A stretch of DNA of 64,000 nt. It comes from an uncultured Muribaculaceae bacterium (lineage in GTDB: Bacteria; Bacteroidota; Bacteroidia; Bacteroidales; Muribaculaceae). Below, one piece after another: positions 33,695 to 40,473 of this stretch. The notes under the pieces are model-generated. The model was not told the origin of the DNA, did no database searches, and saw only the letters and a list, made by a program, of their open reading frames with translations. The stretch is from positions 1-64,000 of the forward strand of contig CANNVE010000010.1 of assembly GCA_947525975.1 (NCBI GenBank). Direction: 5' to 3'. A program made the position numbers and the translations under genes. Positions within the stretch are counted from its first letter, which is position 1. Each line of letters opens with the position of its first letter.

Positions 33695-33746
33695 TAGCCG
33701 AATTACCTGTTTTATTAAACCAAATATTTACTATCAGTAGAAAAAT

Positions 33747-34103
33747 ATGTTACCTGTATTAATAGGCCTTGGAGCCGTTGTTGCTGCTACTGTCGGAATT
33801 TGTTATTCGGTTGAGAAGCGCGGGCAAAAACTTCAAAAAGAACTCGATGCCGAAATTAAAAGATTGGGAGGTATGAGTAAGTTGAACGCCATTCAACTTG
33901 TATCTGCAAACTACAAAGGAAAAATAAAAGTATACGGTAACGGTAAATCCCTATCAGTTTCAGGATATGATTGGACTGATTGTGATTTCGAAATGCGGTT
34001 GGCCGCGCTTCGCTCTGGCTGTGAAGTAGTTTTGCAATATTACAAAACAGGTTCTAAGAAAGAAGGTTTTACAGCTTCCGGATTAGGTTATCGGAAAGCA
34101 TAG
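33747..34103 (+). CDS. Single-pass membrane protein of unknown function (118 aa)
   Basis: An N-terminal hydrophobic helix (LPVLIGLGAVVAATVGICYS) is followed by a basic, coiled-coil-like stretch (KRGQKLQKELDAEIKRLG) and a small soluble domain with beta character (IKVYGNGKSLSVSGYDWTDC). No similarity is recognised. It lies 52 bases after the zinc-ribbon gene and 44 bases before the EcsC-like gene on the same strand. Confidence 0.68.
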   Translation: MLPVLIGLGAVVAATVGICYSVEKRGQKLQKELDAEIKRLGGMSKLNAIQLVSANYKGKIKVYGNGKSLSVSGYDWTDCDFEMRLAALRSGCEVVLQYYKTGSKKEGFTASGLGYRKA

Positions 34104-34147
34104 TGAATAGCAAATAAATAAAATAGGAAAAATGTCATTAAATACAT

Positions 34148-34867
34148 ATGGACGAGACATGGATTTCATTCTTGAACGGCATCCTTAAGATGCCTGGGGC
34201 AAAGATTAATCGTGTTGCATTCCTACGGAAAACTTTCAGGGGATTGCCAGAAGATAAGATGATAATCTGTATCAAAGAATCACCTGTAAAGATAGTGGCT
34301 CCAAGCGTTCTTGACTCCAAAGCGGCTTCAATAATCAGTTCACATACGGTAAAGGCAACGGCAATATCTACCGCATCTGGAATACCCGGGGGATTTGCCA
34401 TGCTGGCAACAATACCGGCTGATTTGGCAAACTATTATTATCATATTGTAGCTGTTGGCCAAAAACTCGGGTATCTATATGGATTTCCTGATATGGTGGA
34501 TAAAAATGGTGATCTCACGGAGGATGGTGAGATTATGCTCACTGCATTCATTGGTGTGATGAACAAGGTGGAGGCAGCAAAGAAATTGATCAAACAGTTG
34601 GCAGTGGAATTAACCAAGCGGATTTCTGAAGAAACAGTTGCGCGCGTGGTCGGAAACTTAATGTCAAAGCAGATTGTAGCTCATGGGGCAGAGGCTATTG
34701 CTAAAAAACTTGGCGCACAGATTTCCACAAAGACTGTAAGCAGATCAATTACGAAAGTGATTCCATTTGTGAGTGGAATGATTTGCGGGGGTATAACCTA
34801 TGCTACATTTAAACCGCAAGCAAGAAGGCTTCATCAAGCTCTAAAAGACAATTTGGCTAGCGAATGA
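34148..34867 (+). CDS. EcsC-like family protein
   Basis: The 239-residue protein contains the EcsC-family pattern: a Gly/Ala-rich segment STASGIPGGFAMLATIPAD followed by YYHIVAVGQKLGYLYG. The rest is helical, with a hydrophobic hairpin near the end (VIPFVSGMICGGITYATF). EcsC proteins have no settled biochemical role, but related domains occur in conflict and membrane-associated systems. The next gene, a WHH-type nuclease, starts inside its stop (four-base overlap), so the two are translated together. Confidence 0.68.
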   Translation: MDETWISFLNGILKMPGAKINRVAFLRKTFRGLPEDKMIICIKESPVKIVAPSVLDSKAASIISSHTVKATAISTASGIPGGFAMLATIPADLANYYYHIVAVGQKLGYLYGFPDMVDKNGDLTEDGEIMLTAFIGVMNKVEAAKKLIKQLAVELTKRISEETVARVVGNLMSKQIVAHGAEAIAKKLGAQISTKTVSRSITKVIPFVSGMICGGITYATFKPQARRLHQALKDNLASE

Positions 34868-35553
34868 AAAGCGCTGATGTATTCCAGGCGGCAAATTGCC
34901 TTGCGGTAGAAGACGGGATGAGCCTTCGGCAGAAGGCGGAGGCTCTTGTCGGGCTGCTGGCTTGGCTTGATTACGAGTGCTCTCCTGAAGAGAAGGATAA
35001 GGCGTGGGCGGAGCTTGATCCTCGGGTGCAGGCGGCTGTCGATGAACTTTGGGAGAAGTATTATGCTGCTCCCAAGAGCAATGGTCATTGGACGGGCGAA
35101 AGGTGCGATTCTGTTTGGATTCCTGACGATGATTATGTGCCACCAAATAAGTCGTACTCCAACATCCACGGACTGACTTGGCGTGAAATCAAGCAAAAGT
35201 ATGGTTTCAGTGGGTTGAGATGTGATCGAGGGCGATTTTGCTTCGATGAGATTGCTTGGTATAAGGTCACATTACCCAATTTTGTGGAGTTGGTTGCGTC
35301 GTCCGACAGGGAGGCGCTTCATGAGGCGGCTTTCGCCTGTCTTGCCCTGCAACTTGGCAAGTCGATTGAAGAGGTCAAAGCCATAAAGGAAAGTGCCTGC
35401 GACCACACGCCAATGGGACAGAAGAATCTCGCTTGGCATGAAGATATTGATTGCGAAACACTATACCTTGTGCCGCAGGAAATCCATGGAAATATCATTC
35501 ACTTCGGAGGTGTGGCCATGTGCCAACTCCTCCGTAATCACAATCTAATTTGA
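34864..35553 (+). CDS. WHH-type HNH-superfamily nuclease (polymorphic-toxin-like)
   Basis: In this 229-residue protein, the last 42 residues carry AWHEDID (W191-H192-E193), LYLVPQEIHG (H208) and IIHFGGV (H213). These match the W-H-H ... Q/L-V-P ... H ... H-x-GG signature of WHH/LHH-type HNH toxins. Upstream is RGRFCFDEIAWYKVTLPNFVEL, similar to the lead-in of such domains. The second position of the usual WHH triplet is H but the third is E. The N-terminal half (about 1-80) is acidic and helical, with no signal peptide or delivery domain. It overlaps the EcsC-like gene by four bases and precedes a zinc-ribbon protein, a possible partner. Confidence 0.72.
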   Translation: MKSADVFQAANCLAVEDGMSLRQKAEALVGLLAWLDYECSPEEKDKAWAELDPRVQAAVDELWEKYYAAPKSNGHWTGERCDSVWIPDDDYVPPNKSYSNIHGLTWREIKQKYGFSGLRCDRGRFCFDEIAWYKVTLPNFVELVASSDREALHEAAFACLALQLGKSIEEVKAIKESACDHTPMGQKNLAWHEDIDCETLYLVPQEIHGNIIHFGGVAMCQLLRNHNLI

Positions 35554-35554
35554 T

Positions 35555-35689
35555 ATGTTGGTCATAGAAACTTATGAGTGCCGAGACTGCGGTCATATCT
35601 TCATTCACCACACCGGCGGCTTCATACTTAAACCATCGGCTCCGCAATGCCCCAAATGCGGGTCAAAGAATGCCAAGAAAGAGAGATAA
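35555..35689 (+). CDS. Zinc-ribbon micro-protein (44 aa)
   Basis: The ATG is two bases after the nuclease stop. The product has two Cys pairs (YECRDCGHIF and QCPKCGSK) with a short beta hairpin between them, the FmdB-like or rubredoxin-like zinc-ribbon pattern, and a basic tail. Position and size make it a candidate partner or antidote of the nuclease, but there is no direct evidence. Confidence 0.65.
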   Translation: MLVIETYECRDCGHIFIHHTGGFILKPSAPQCPKCGSKNAKKER

Positions 35690-35701
35690 CAGTAATTTGA
35701 T

Positions 35702-36076
35702 ATGCAGTTTTGCCGGAATATGTTTGCACGCGAAAACACCATTGAATTAGTCAAGAAATTCTCACGCGCAATATATTGTACGCCTGATACTAAACTTAGG
35801 GATTTAGGCATTGAGCCGTTGCAAGTATTCACGAACTTAGTGCGAGATGAGCTGGTCGAATTAAGACATGACGACTCTAATACTGAGCTTGATATACAAG
35901 ACGAATATACATTGGTCTTGACCAAGCCCATATTCAAGTTTGACATTCCCATATCTGAAATAGACACATTGGAATCTCTGGCAGACGAAATTTGCAACTT
36001 CGTAACGGCGCAAGATGAATATACACGTGAAAATGGTTATGACTTTATTCAAGAAGCCGGATGTGATACAACGTAA
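35702..36076 (+). CDS. Unknown 124-aa protein with carrier-protein-like pattern
   Basis: The sequence shows CTPDTKLRDLGIEPLQVFTN and later FDIPISEIDTLESLADEICN. Order and spacing recall acyl carrier proteins (L-x-D-L-G-I ... I/T-x-E-S-L-x-D-L-x-x-x-I). The attachment Ser expected after LGI is absent (Glu/Pro there), so it should not carry phosphopantetheine. The relation is inferred from pattern only. It starts 12 bases after the zinc-ribbon gene. Confidence 0.6.
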   Translation: MQFCRNMFARENTIELVKKFSRAIYCTPDTKLRDLGIEPLQVFTNLVRDELVELRHDDSNTELDIQDEYTLVLTKPIFKFDIPISEIDTLESLADEICNFVTAQDEYTRENGYDFIQEAGCDTT

Positions 36077-36091
36077 TGTGGGGGGTACACT

Positions 36092-36307
36092 TTGGAGTCT
36101 TCGTGGGAATATAGTAAATTAGACAATAAGGCGCTTCTGTCATTTATAAAAGTTCAGTACGGAATACAAATAGAAAAAGCGACAATAACCAAGTTCAATG
36201 GAACACTATCGGAACTGTGCGAAGTGTTGACTGACAGAATCAATCGGACGATTTTGTTTCAAAATTCAAAATATTTATCCGCTTCTGCCACGAAGTGGCA
36301 AGTGTGA
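36092..36307 (+). CDS. Possible 71-aa protein or broken paralogue of the preceding gene
   Basis: An open frame starting at TTG (36092) gives MESSWEYSKLDNKALLSFIK then VQYGIQIEKATITKF and GTLSELCEVLTDRI. This repeats the C-terminal pattern of the protein before it (hydrophobic strand, then T/E-S-L-x-E-x-x-x-x-I). No ATG is available, and the frame runs into the operator for the next gene. It may be a real gene, or a truncated duplicate whose first half is lost. Confidence 0.35.
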   Translation: MESSWEYSKLDNKALLSFIKVQYGIQIEKATITKFNGTLSELCEVLTDRINRTILFQNSKYLSASATKWQV

Positions 36308-36320
36308 TGCCTAACTTTGC
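36281..36320 (+). promoter_or_regulatory. Promoter and perfect operator palindrome shared with the WYL gene
   Basis: TGCCACGAAGTGGCA (36286-36300) is a perfect 15-base palindrome, preceded by GCTTC, and the -7 box TAACTTTG is at 36312-36319. The arrangement matches 31428-31467 base for base in spacing. The start codon of the next gene is only five bases after the -7 box, so the transcript would be nearly or fully leaderless. Confidence 0.72.
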
Positions 36321-36323
36321 GGC

Positions 36324-37022
36324 ATGGAAAAGATAATAGCGCATATCCGTCCTATTGACTGGACTGAAGGAGATGTATATGGCGTACATCTCCGACTGGC
36401 AGGAACAAAACCCTTCGCAACGATAAATTGGGGAGATGGCAAAAAGGATACATATTGGGGCAATGAAATCTACTCCCACCATATCTATCCAAAGGACTCT
36501 TCTTTGTATTTCATTATTGAGGTTGAAATCAATGCAGATGAGATTCTGTACGCAGACCCTTGCGGAGGTGATGTGGAAAATATTTTGTTCGACTTCAGCC
36601 AAGCCCCGTCAACGAGAGAAATCGGAATTCAGAATTTCGAGAATGTCATATTTGACAATCCCAATCTTGAAAATCTGTCAATGACAATTATTTTGGGCAA
36701 GGAGTATGACCTGTCGAAATGTCCCAATCTTAGGCACCTTATCTTCTCTCCCGCTACCGGTATGGGATGTCGGAAACTTGATCTTTCCAAATGTCATAAG
36801 CTTGAGTCGTTCTCATGCTGGGGTTATTTGGGCCCTGACTTGAAGAATCTGATAATAGCCAATGACGCGCCGCTGAAGGAAATTGACATAACGGGGCATG
36901 ACCTGCACCACTCTTGTCTTGCGGCTATACATCGCATAATTGAGCGCAACAACGGAACTATAGCCGGCGAATTAGAAGAACTTGATGATGAAGAACAGGA
37001 TGAGAGCATATATGGATTCTGA
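36324..37022 (+). CDS. PKD-like / leucine-rich-repeat-like protein
   Basis: The 232-residue protein has no signal peptide. Residues about 30-95 contain ATINWGDGKKDTYWG and YSHHIYPKDSSLYFIIEVEI, the W-G-D-G ... H-x-Y pattern of PKD-type beta sandwiches that precede repeats in many Bacteroidota proteins. Residues about 115-200 contain irregular leucine-rich repeats (YDLSKCPNLRHLIF, LDLSKCHKLESFSCWG). The C-terminus is acidic. The operator palindrome in its promoter matches that of the WYL gene, so it is a predicted target of that regulator. Its function is unknown; a sensing or binding role is possible. Confidence 0.72.
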   Translation: MEKIIAHIRPIDWTEGDVYGVHLRLAGTKPFATINWGDGKKDTYWGNEIYSHHIYPKDSSLYFIIEVEINADEILYADPCGGDVENILFDFSQAPSTREIGIQNFENVIFDNPNLENLSMTIILGKEYDLSKCPNLRHLIFSPATGMGCRKLDLSKCHKLESFSCWGYLGPDLKNLIIANDAPLKEIDITGHDLHHSCLAAIHRIIERNNGTIAGELEELDDEEQDESIYGF

Positions 37023-37084
37023 CGTTGAAAGATCATCCGCAATCATAAAATTATTTAAATTCCTTAATAACAAATAATGCGTGT

Positions 37085-37639
37085 ATGCAAGAAATTGATA
37101 TTGTCATTGATGGGATCTATCTGGAATCTATCAAAATAGACCTCAATGAGTGTGAGGTGAATGGGGGAATGGGGGAGACTAACATCTTCGGTCGACGTGT
37201 GCGTAAGTCAATAATCTTTCCTATAGCAAAACTCAACTATGCAGGAGATAAGCGGGTGGAAAGCGTAAAATACAATCGGAGCATAGATCTTAAAGATGCC
37301 GCATTGACTGTCTCCAACTTTGAAGGGGCCGGTTGTGGCAAGACATATTTCGTGGTGAGCAACACGAAAACTTATTCCCTATACGACATAAACGGGCATT
37401 TCCTTAGGTATATACCCATCACCGAGTATGGTAGAATCATCTGCCTGGGCGCTTTGAGTTTCGTCACGAAATCTGATAGCGGCACTTTGCACTTGTGGAG
37501 TTGTAAGGGCGTCTGCTCGGAGGGCTTTCCCGCCACGCCGGAAAATATTAAATACTATGGTTGGCAGAAGGGAAAACTAATCAAAAAATCAGAAAGTTAC
37601 AGCTTCCCTTTTCCTGAAAATGAGGACCTTTATTTTTAA
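37085..37639 (+). CDS. Conserved-looking protein of unknown function (184 aa)
   Basis: The protein is rich in beta strands, with segments such as NIFGRRVRKSIIFPIAKLNY and CGKTYFVVSNTKTYSLYDIN. It has no signal peptide or membrane helix and no recognised motif. It follows the PKD/LRR-like gene after 62 bases on the same strand and is the last gene of the AT-rich accessory region. Confidence 0.62.
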   Translation: MQEIDIVIDGIYLESIKIDLNECEVNGGMGETNIFGRRVRKSIIFPIAKLNYAGDKRVESVKYNRSIDLKDAALTVSNFEGAGCGKTYFVVSNTKTYSLYDINGHFLRYIPITEYGRIICLGALSFVTKSDSGTLHLWSCKGVCSEGFPATPENIKYYGWQKGKLIKKSESYSFPFPENEDLYF

Positions 37640-37658
37640 TCATTTTAAATATAATGCT

Positions 37659-37673
37659 CACAATGCAATTGTG
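37659..37673. promoter_or_regulatory. Perfect short palindrome at the island edge
   Basis: CACAATGCAATTGTG is a perfect palindrome of six-base arms with a GCA centre. It lies in the gap 37640-37765 between convergent genes. Nothing else was found in the gap. It could be a protein-binding site or part of a weak terminator. Confidence 0.35.
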
Positions 37674-37765
37674 CGGATGCTCTGATTGCGGGACTTATCT
37701 GCATGGAAATCATTACAGCGTATAGTGGAGCGAAACGGCGGAATCATAATAGATGAATGATTAGG

Positions 37766-38386
37766 TCAGGCGGCGAGAAGGGCTATCATCCACGGCACGG
37801 CGAGGTCTATCACTGTGCCATGGAGTATGGCGGGAGCGGTGTAGGCATCGCCGCAGCAGCGGCGTATCGCGGGCAGGCAAACGTCGACTGATGTCACTCC
37901 CGCAGCTGAAATCAAAGCCCTCGGCCCGAAGATGCGCGCTATGGCGGGGGCGAAGACGAGCGTCAAGAGTTCGCGGACGATATTGGCGAGCAGGGCCACT
38001 GCTCCTATTTCGGCAATGGCCGATGCTCCGGTGTCGGGAGATTTCAATTGGGGGATTATAATCGACGACAAGGAATAGTAGCCACAGGCCGAGTTGATGG
38101 CCAGGCAATCGCCGAGGCTCACGCCTGCCACCAATGGAGATGCGAGCAGCGTGAGGAAAAGAGTGCCGGCTATTGTGACCACGGGGTAGGCGAAGTCGCG
38201 CAGAGTCAGTCTGCGCAGCATGTCCGGCAGGTCAGGGTCTGCGCCAACGCCGAGCCCCACAAGCAGCATCAGAAGATAGAGCAGCCACATGGAGGCATCA
38301 TCCATCCAAGCGAATGAGTGCCCGGCAAGCACGCCGGCAAGCAGGCCCGCCGCGAAGCATGTCAATACGATGACGCTGCCTTTCAT
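37766..38386 (-). CDS. LysO-family exporter, C-terminal part (split gene)
   Basis: The 206-residue polytopic membrane protein matches the larger C-terminal part of LysO/YbjE (DUF340), an L-lysine exporter of about 300 residues in E. coli. Recognisable parts are LLYLLMLLVGLGVGAD, INSACGYYSLSSIIIP and SAAGVTSVDVCLPAIRR. It begins inside the end of the 86-residue upstream ORF that corresponds to the N-terminal part. Together they equal one full-length protein. Confidence 0.82.
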   Translation of the reverse strand: MKGSVIVLTCFAAGLLAGVLAGHSFAWMDDASMWLLYLLMLLVGLGVGADPDLPDMLRRLTLRDFAYPVVTIAGTLFLTLLASPLVAGVSLGDCLAINSACGYYSLSSIIIPQLKSPDTGASAIAEIGAVALLANIVRELLTLVFAPAIARIFGPRALISAAGVTSVDVCLPAIRRCCGDAYTAPAILHGTVIDLAVPWMIALLAA

Positions 38387-38643
38387 CTCCGCATGGATTT
38401 GATCAGGACGAATGTGGCGAGCACAGCGCCTATGGTGCCTGCTGCGCCAAGCACTATCGATTTGAGCCCAAGCCTCGGCAATGCCGATGCAACCTGTCGG
38501 TCAGCTCCAACTGAATATCCGAGAAGGCACACAAGCAGGCACACTGTGGCGGAGAGCAACAGCGGCAGGGGGAGTTTGGCGCGATGGCTCATCAGGCGCC
38601 CGACAATGACGCCTATAATCATGAAAATGATAAGTTTTAGCAT
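38383..38643 (-). CDS. LysO-family exporter, N-terminal part (split gene)
   Basis: The 86-residue protein has three hydrophobic segments (LIIFMIIGVIVGRLMS, LLLSATVCLLVCLLGYSVG, IVLGAAGTIGAVLATFVLI). It corresponds to the first about 90 residues of LysO. Its stop overlaps the start of the C-terminal ORF by four bases, so the exporter is probably made from two coupled polypeptides. I believe this split arrangement also occurs in other Bacteroidota, in which case it is not a fresh mutation. It lies 24 bases after the GNAT gene. Confidence 0.75.
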   Translation of the reverse strand: MLKLIIFMIIGVIVGRLMSHRAKLPLPLLLSATVCLLVCLLGYSVGADRQVASALPRLGLKSIVLGAAGTIGAVLATFVLIKSMRR

Positions 38644-38667
38644 ATTATAAAGGTATGGGCAGGGTAT

Positions 38668-39120
38668 CTATGGCGCCTGCTTTTCAAGATAGACCATGTC
38701 GCGAAGAGTGACACCCTCCTCGACTATCGGATGGTCATAATTCAGGGTGAAAAAGTCTTTTACTCTGTGATGATACGCATATCCGCATCTTTGGTAGAAA
38801 AGAAGGGTGGAGGGGGTCTCGCCGGTGCCGAGTCTGAAAGTGGCCCCGGAGTAGAGAGCCTCTGCGTGCCGCAGCATGGCCCGGCCCAACCCCTGCCTTC
38901 TGAAGGCGGGTGAGACCGCGAGATTCTTTACCTCGACCGATCCGTCGGTCTCCGGAGTCAGCGCGCAGCAGGCCACAGCGCATCTGCCGCAGAAAGCGAT
39001 GAAGAGGCGGGCGCGGTCGAGGTATCGGTCGATCATATCCTCCTGCTCGTCGCCCATGAGCAAAAGGTCGATGTACTGGCGCTTATCGCAATTGATCTCA
39101 CGAATCTCAATTTTCGCCAT
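38668..39120 (-). CDS. GNAT-family N-acetyltransferase
   Basis: The 150-residue protein has the acetyl-CoA-binding motif VSPAFRRQGLGRAML and the C-terminal FYQRCGYAYHHRVKDFF pattern of GNAT enzymes. The acceptor is unknown. Its start lies within the end of the MFS exporter gene (14-base overlap), placing it in an exporter operon with LysO. Confidence 0.88.
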   Translation of the reverse strand: MAKIEIREINCDKRQYIDLLLMGDEQEDMIDRYLDRARLFIAFCGRCAVACCALTPETDGSVEVKNLAVSPAFRRQGLGRAMLRHAEALYSGATFRLGTGETPSTLLFYQRCGYAYHHRVKDFFTLNYDHPIVEEGVTLRDMVYLEKQAP

Positions 39121-40330
39121 GTTTCATCAGATCAGTGTTCGACTGTTGGCTGATAGGCGCAGAGGCCGCAGGCTTGCCGGGAAAGGATAGCGCGAGGGTG
39201 GCTGCTGCCAGCAGCATAAGCAATATCGGAGTGCTGACGTGAGGCTCTGCCATGCCTTCAAGGGCGGTGACCACGCCTCCGGCGAGATATCCCACCGCGC
39301 CAAGCAGAGCAGAGGCGGCGCCGGCTTGGTGTCGGCCGGCTTCCATGGCCAGGGCCACGGTGGCGGTGTTCAGTGCTCCGAGGCCAAGATATGTGGACAA
39401 AAGGCCTGTTTCATAAATCCACAATGACGCTCCATGCCAAAGGGCCATCGACGTGATAGCAGCGCCTGCCATGATCGTGATTGCCGAAAACCACATCACC
39501 CTCTTTTGGCTTGGCGCGCGGCTGCTCAGCAGGGCTGCTATGCCAAGAGAGATAGAGTTGATGCCGAGCAGGAGGCTGATGCCGCCTTCGTCGAGCCCCA
39601 TCGACTTGAAAATGAACGGGGCAGACGACAGATTGACTATTATGAGCGACATGAACATGGCGAATCCGATGCATGGCATCAGGAATCGCTTGTCGGCCAA
39701 TAGCGACCGCATGCTTGCATACATAGCCGACGGCGACACTGCTATGCGCCTATGAAGCGGCAGCGTCTCGCGGAAGGCCACGGTGCAGGCAAGCATTGCT
39801 GCGCCGATCGCAAGAAGCGCCCAGAACACACCTTTCCAACCCCATAGCACAGCGAGCACGCCCCCGAGCACCGGGGCCATGACCGTGGCGACTCCGTTGA
39901 TGGTGCCCACCACGCCGTACATGCGCGTGAGCCGGTCGCCCCGGTAGCAGTCGGCTACGATAGAGCGGGTGAGAACTACTCCGCCCGAGGCTGCCACTCC
40001 TTGCACAAAGCGCAAGGCTATGAACCATCCCATGCAGGGCGAGAAGATGCAGCCTGCCGTCACAGCCGCGTATACGGCCAGAGATACAAGGATCGGGGCT
40101 TTCCTTCCCAGGCTGTCGCTTATGGAGCCAAGAAACAATTGGCCTACGGCAAGGCCGGCCACGCACGACGCGAGCGACATCTGCGCCTCCGAGGCTGAAG
40201 CCGAGAAATAAGCCGCGAGCTGTGGCATCGACGCAAGATAAGTGTCCATTACGAAGGGAGCGAATGCGCTGAGGACACCAAGATACATGACAAGAAATAA
40301 TTTCCCGTTTTCTGTCTGTTGAGTCTTCAT
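39107..40330 (-). CDS. Bcr/CflA-type MFS drug exporter
   Basis: The 407-residue, 12-helix major facilitator opens with LGVLSAFAPFVMDTYLASMP, the Bcr/CflA signature. It has the MFS motif GSISDSLGRKAPIL after helix 2 and RFVQGVAASGGVVLTRSIVAD around helix 4. Members export drugs or small metabolites by proton antiport. It leads the operon MFS-GNAT-lysO. A divergent AraC-type regulator lies upstream and may control it. Confidence 0.9.
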   Translation of the reverse strand: MKTQQTENGKLFLVMYLGVLSAFAPFVMDTYLASMPQLAAYFSASASEAQMSLASCVAGLAVGQLFLGSISDSLGRKAPILVSLAVYAAVTAGCIFSPCMGWFIALRFVQGVAASGGVVLTRSIVADCYRGDRLTRMYGVVGTINGVATVMAPVLGGVLAVLWGWKGVFWALLAIGAAMLACTVAFRETLPLHRRIAVSPSAMYASMRSLLADKRFLMPCIGFAMFMSLIIVNLSSAPFIFKSMGLDEGGISLLLGINSISLGIAALLSSRAPSQKRVMWFSAITIMAGAAITSMALWHGASLWIYETGLLSTYLGLGALNTATVALAMEAGRHQAGAASALLGAVGYLAGGVVTALEGMAEPHVSTPILLMLLAAATLALSFPGKPAASAPISQQSNTDLMKHGEN

Positions 40331-40355
40331 TTTTGTGCCTTATAATTTCCGCTTG

Positions 40356-40363
40356 CAAATGTA
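40356..40363 (-). promoter_or_regulatory. -7 box for the MFS/GNAT/lysO operon
   Basis: The minus strand reads TACATTTG here, 26 bases before the MFS start codon. No good -33 box is seen. Confidence 0.55.
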
Positions 40364-40441
40364 GGAATAATTTCAGGGCGTGTCTATTGCATATTGTTGC
40401 GGTTTTATGTCATTTTTGGAACTTGCCGATAAAAAAATAGC

Positions 40442-40449
40442 TATCTTTG
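40442..40449 (+). promoter_or_regulatory. -7 box for the AraC-type regulator gene
   Basis: TATCTTTG matches TAnnTTTG. A transcript from about 40456 would exclude the in-frame ATG at 40447 and favour the one at 40474. About 80 bases separate this box from the divergent MFS -7 box. Confidence 0.65.
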
Positions 40450-40473
40450 CGCCGACACATAAACAAACCTTGC

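Noticed and set aside
28240-37766. tRNA-Ser attachment site with a duplicated 3' end bounding the island
   Set aside because: I searched by eye for a second copy of the tRNA 3' segment up to 38 kb and found none. There is also no integrase gene.
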